A DNA stretch of 7,256 nucleotides from Mesorhizobium sp. (GTDB lineage Bacteria > Pseudomonadota > Alphaproteobacteria > Rhizobiales > Rhizobiaceae): the NCBI GenBank assembly GCA_019509685.1, contig JAEKLU010000107.1:1-7256 (forward strand). Direction: 5' to 3'. This document shows, piece after piece, positions 5,971 to 7,256 of this stretch (position 1 is its first letter; each line of letters starts with the position of its first letter). The position numbers and the translations under genes are program-made. Under the pieces are notes generated by a model. That model searched no databases. It worked only from the letters and a program-made list of their open reading frames with translations, and was not told the DNA's origin.

Positions 5971-6000
5971 ATTCTGCCATATCTGGCGAATGCCTGCCAA
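5971..6000 (-). promoter_or_regulatory. Toxin-antitoxin promoter with TGGC half-sites
   Basis: On the minus strand TTGGCA (6000-5995, 5 of 6 to consensus) is followed after 18 bases by CAGAAT (5976-5971, 4 of 6). Only six bases lie between the -10 box and the antitoxin ATG, so the mRNA would be leaderless or nearly so. Within it, TGGC/GCCA recurs in alternating orientation: TGGC at 5999-5996, GCCA at 5987-5984 and TGGC at 5979-5976. This is a reasonable operator for the ribbon-helix-helix antitoxin. The promoter lies in the 63-base gap shared with the divergent carboxylase gene. Confidence 0.48.
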
Positions 6001-6027
6001 GAAGTATCGCGCATGGGGGACCAAGCG

Positions 6028-7256
6028 ATGAAGGTCGTGCTGAAGGAACTCGAGCGCCGGCGCGACATCGCCCGCATGGGCGGCGGACAGGCGCGCATCG
6101 ATGCGCAGCATAAGAAGGGCAAGCTCACCGCGCGCGAACGCATCGAGGTGTTTCTCGACGAAGGATCGTTCGAAGAGTTCGACATGTATGTCGAGCACCG
6201 CTCGACCGATTTCGGCATGGAGAAGACCAAGATCGCCGGCGATGGCGTCGTCACCGGCTGGGGCACGGTCAACGGCCGTCCGGTCTATATTTTCGCCAAG
6301 GATTTTACTGTGTTCGGCGGTTCGCTGTCGGAGGCGCATGCCGAGAAGGTGATCAAGGTCCAGGAGATGGCATTGCGCAACCGCGCGCCGATCATCGGCC
6401 TTTACGACGCCGGCGGCGCGCGCATCCAGGAGGGCGTGGCCGCACTTGGCGGCTATGCCGAGATTTTCCAGCGCAACGTTCTGGCATCCGGCGTCATCCC
6501 GCAGATTTCGCTGATCATGGGGCCTTGTGCGGGCGGCGACGTCTACTCGCCCGCCATGACCGACTTCATCTTCATGGTGCGCGATACATCCTACATGTTC
6601 GTCACCGGGCCGGACGTGGTGAAGACGGTGACCAATGAGACGGTGACGGCCGAGAGCCTTGGCGGCGCTTCCGTGCACACAACCAAATCCTCGATCGCCG
6701 ACGGCGCTTACGACAATGACGTCGAGGCATTGCTGCAGATGCGGCGGCTGGTCGATCTTTTGCCGGCGTCGAACACGGCCGAAATCCCCGAGATCGAATG
6801 CTACCAGTCCGTGACGGACCATGATTTATCGCTCGACCGTCTGATCCCGGACAACGCCAACAAGCCCTACGACATCAAGGAACTGATCCTGAAGGTCGCC
6901 GACGAGGGCGACTTCTTCGAAATCCAGCAAAACTTTGCCAAGAACATCGTTACCGGCTTCGGCCGCGTCGAGGGCCGCACGGTTGGCTTCGTCGCCAACC
7001 AGCCGATGGTGCTGGCCGGCGTGCTCGATTCCGACGCCAGCCGCAAGGCGGCGCGTTTCGTGCGCTTCTGCGACTGTTTTTCTATCCCGATCGTCACCTT
7101 CGTCGACGTCCCGGGCTTCCTGCCGGGCACCGCGCAGGAATATGGCGGGCTGATCAAGCACGGCGCCAAGCTCTTGTTTGCCTATGCCGAAGCGACCGTG
7201 CCGAAGATCACCGTCATCACCCGCAAGGCCTATGGCGGCGCCTATGACGTCATGGC
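6028..7256 (+). CDS. pccB: Propionyl-CoA carboxylase beta subunit (carboxyltransferase), C-terminus outside window
   Basis: 409 residues are visible of a family usually about 510 long; the frame is open to the window edge. The beta subunit transfers CO2 from carboxybiotin, carried by the alpha subunit, to propionyl-CoA, giving methylmalonyl-CoA in the breakdown of odd-chain fatty acids, Val, Ile and propionate. Visible: the N-terminal crotonase-type half with [10 protein letters not shown] (31-40), [13 protein letters not shown] (96-108), GGARIQEGV (129-137) and the oxyanion region [13 protein letters not shown] (164-176). The second half has [12 protein letters not shown] (360-371), [11 protein letters not shown] (373-383) and [10 protein letters not shown] (400-409). 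Propionyl preference is inferred from overall similarity; the discriminating residues appear to lie past the edge. ATG 6028 was chosen for GGGGGA at 6015-6020, 7 bases ahead; the in-frame ATG at 6013 lacks such a site. It is divergent from the toxin-antitoxin operon, 63 bases away. Confidence 0.93.
   Translation, partial: MKVVLKELERRRDIARMGGGQARIDAQHKKGKLTARERIEVFLDEGSFEEFDMYVEHRSTDFGMEKTKIAGDGVVTGWGTVNGRPVYIFAKDFTVFGGSLSEAHAEKVIKVQEMALRNRAPIIGLYDAGGARIQEGVAALGGYAEIFQRNVLASGVIPQISLIMGPCAGGDVYSPAMTDFIFMVRDTSYMFVTGPDVVKTVTNETVTAESLGGASVHTTKSSIADGAYDNDVEALLQMRRLVDLLPASNTAEIPEIECYQSVTDHDLSLDRLIPDNANKPYDIKELILKVADEGDFFEIQQNFAKNIVTGFGRVEGRTVGFVANQPMVLAGVLDSDASRKAARFVRFCDCFSIPIVTFVDVPGFLPGTAQEYGGLIKHGAKLLFAYAEATVPKITVITRKAYGGAYDVM

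Noticed and set aside
5965..6822. A long minus-strand extension of the antitoxin frame
   Set aside because: It is antisense to the carboxylase beta subunit, which has clear family motifs. The antitoxin domain begins at the ATG at 5964, just after the promoter.

Overview
The window is GC-rich, densely packed bacterial chromosome. It most resembles the Hyphomicrobiales (rhizobia), and a Mesorhizobium-like genome is my best guess. That rests on the style of the proteins and the overall gene mix; no database search was possible. Most of the window is ordinary core or semi-core metabolism. One small, more AT-rich stretch, about 5.4-5.96 kb, looks acquired.

Layout. Positions 1-421 (minus) hold the N-terminal 140 residues of an alanyl-tRNA editing protein (AlaX type). 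Its start codon overlaps by one base the stop of a complete cysteine synthase gene (421-1455, minus). That gene has a recognisable promoter and a perfect 7-7-7 inverted repeat in its upstream region. A divergent short-chain dehydrogenase/reductase (1648-2496, plus) is followed 68 bases later by a membrane-anchored alpha/beta hydrolase (2565-3554, plus). A strong bidirectional hairpin terminator (3561-3591) separates this pair from a convergent RhlE-type DEAD-box RNA helicase (3614-5074, minus, TTG start). The helicase has a 359-base upstream region with tandem 14-base repeats and small hairpins. A type II toxin-antitoxin operon follows (antitoxin 5728-5964, toxin 5434-5721, both minus). It lies 63 bases from, and divergent to, the start of a propionyl-CoA carboxylase beta subunit gene (6028 to the window end, plus, C-terminus missing).

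How the genes work together. The cysteine synthase/AlaX pair is the clearest functional coupling: an enzyme using an activated serine is translationally linked to a protein family that removes mischarged serine or glycine from tRNA-Ala. The antitoxin-toxin pair is a self-contained autoregulated module. The carboxylase beta subunit belongs to propionyl-CoA breakdown (to methylmalonyl-CoA) and needs a biotin-carrying alpha subunit not in this window. The reductase and hydrolase may form a two-gene transcription unit of unknown substrate.

I found no phage, insertion sequence, CRISPR array, tRNA or rRNA, and no clear new multi-gene system. The best leads are the cysteine synthase/AlaX coupling, a DEGD variant in helicase motif II, a predicted leaderless toxin-antitoxin transcript with TGGC half-sites in its promoter, the inverted repeat filling the cysteine synthase promoter, and the 21-base-period repeats upstream of the helicase.
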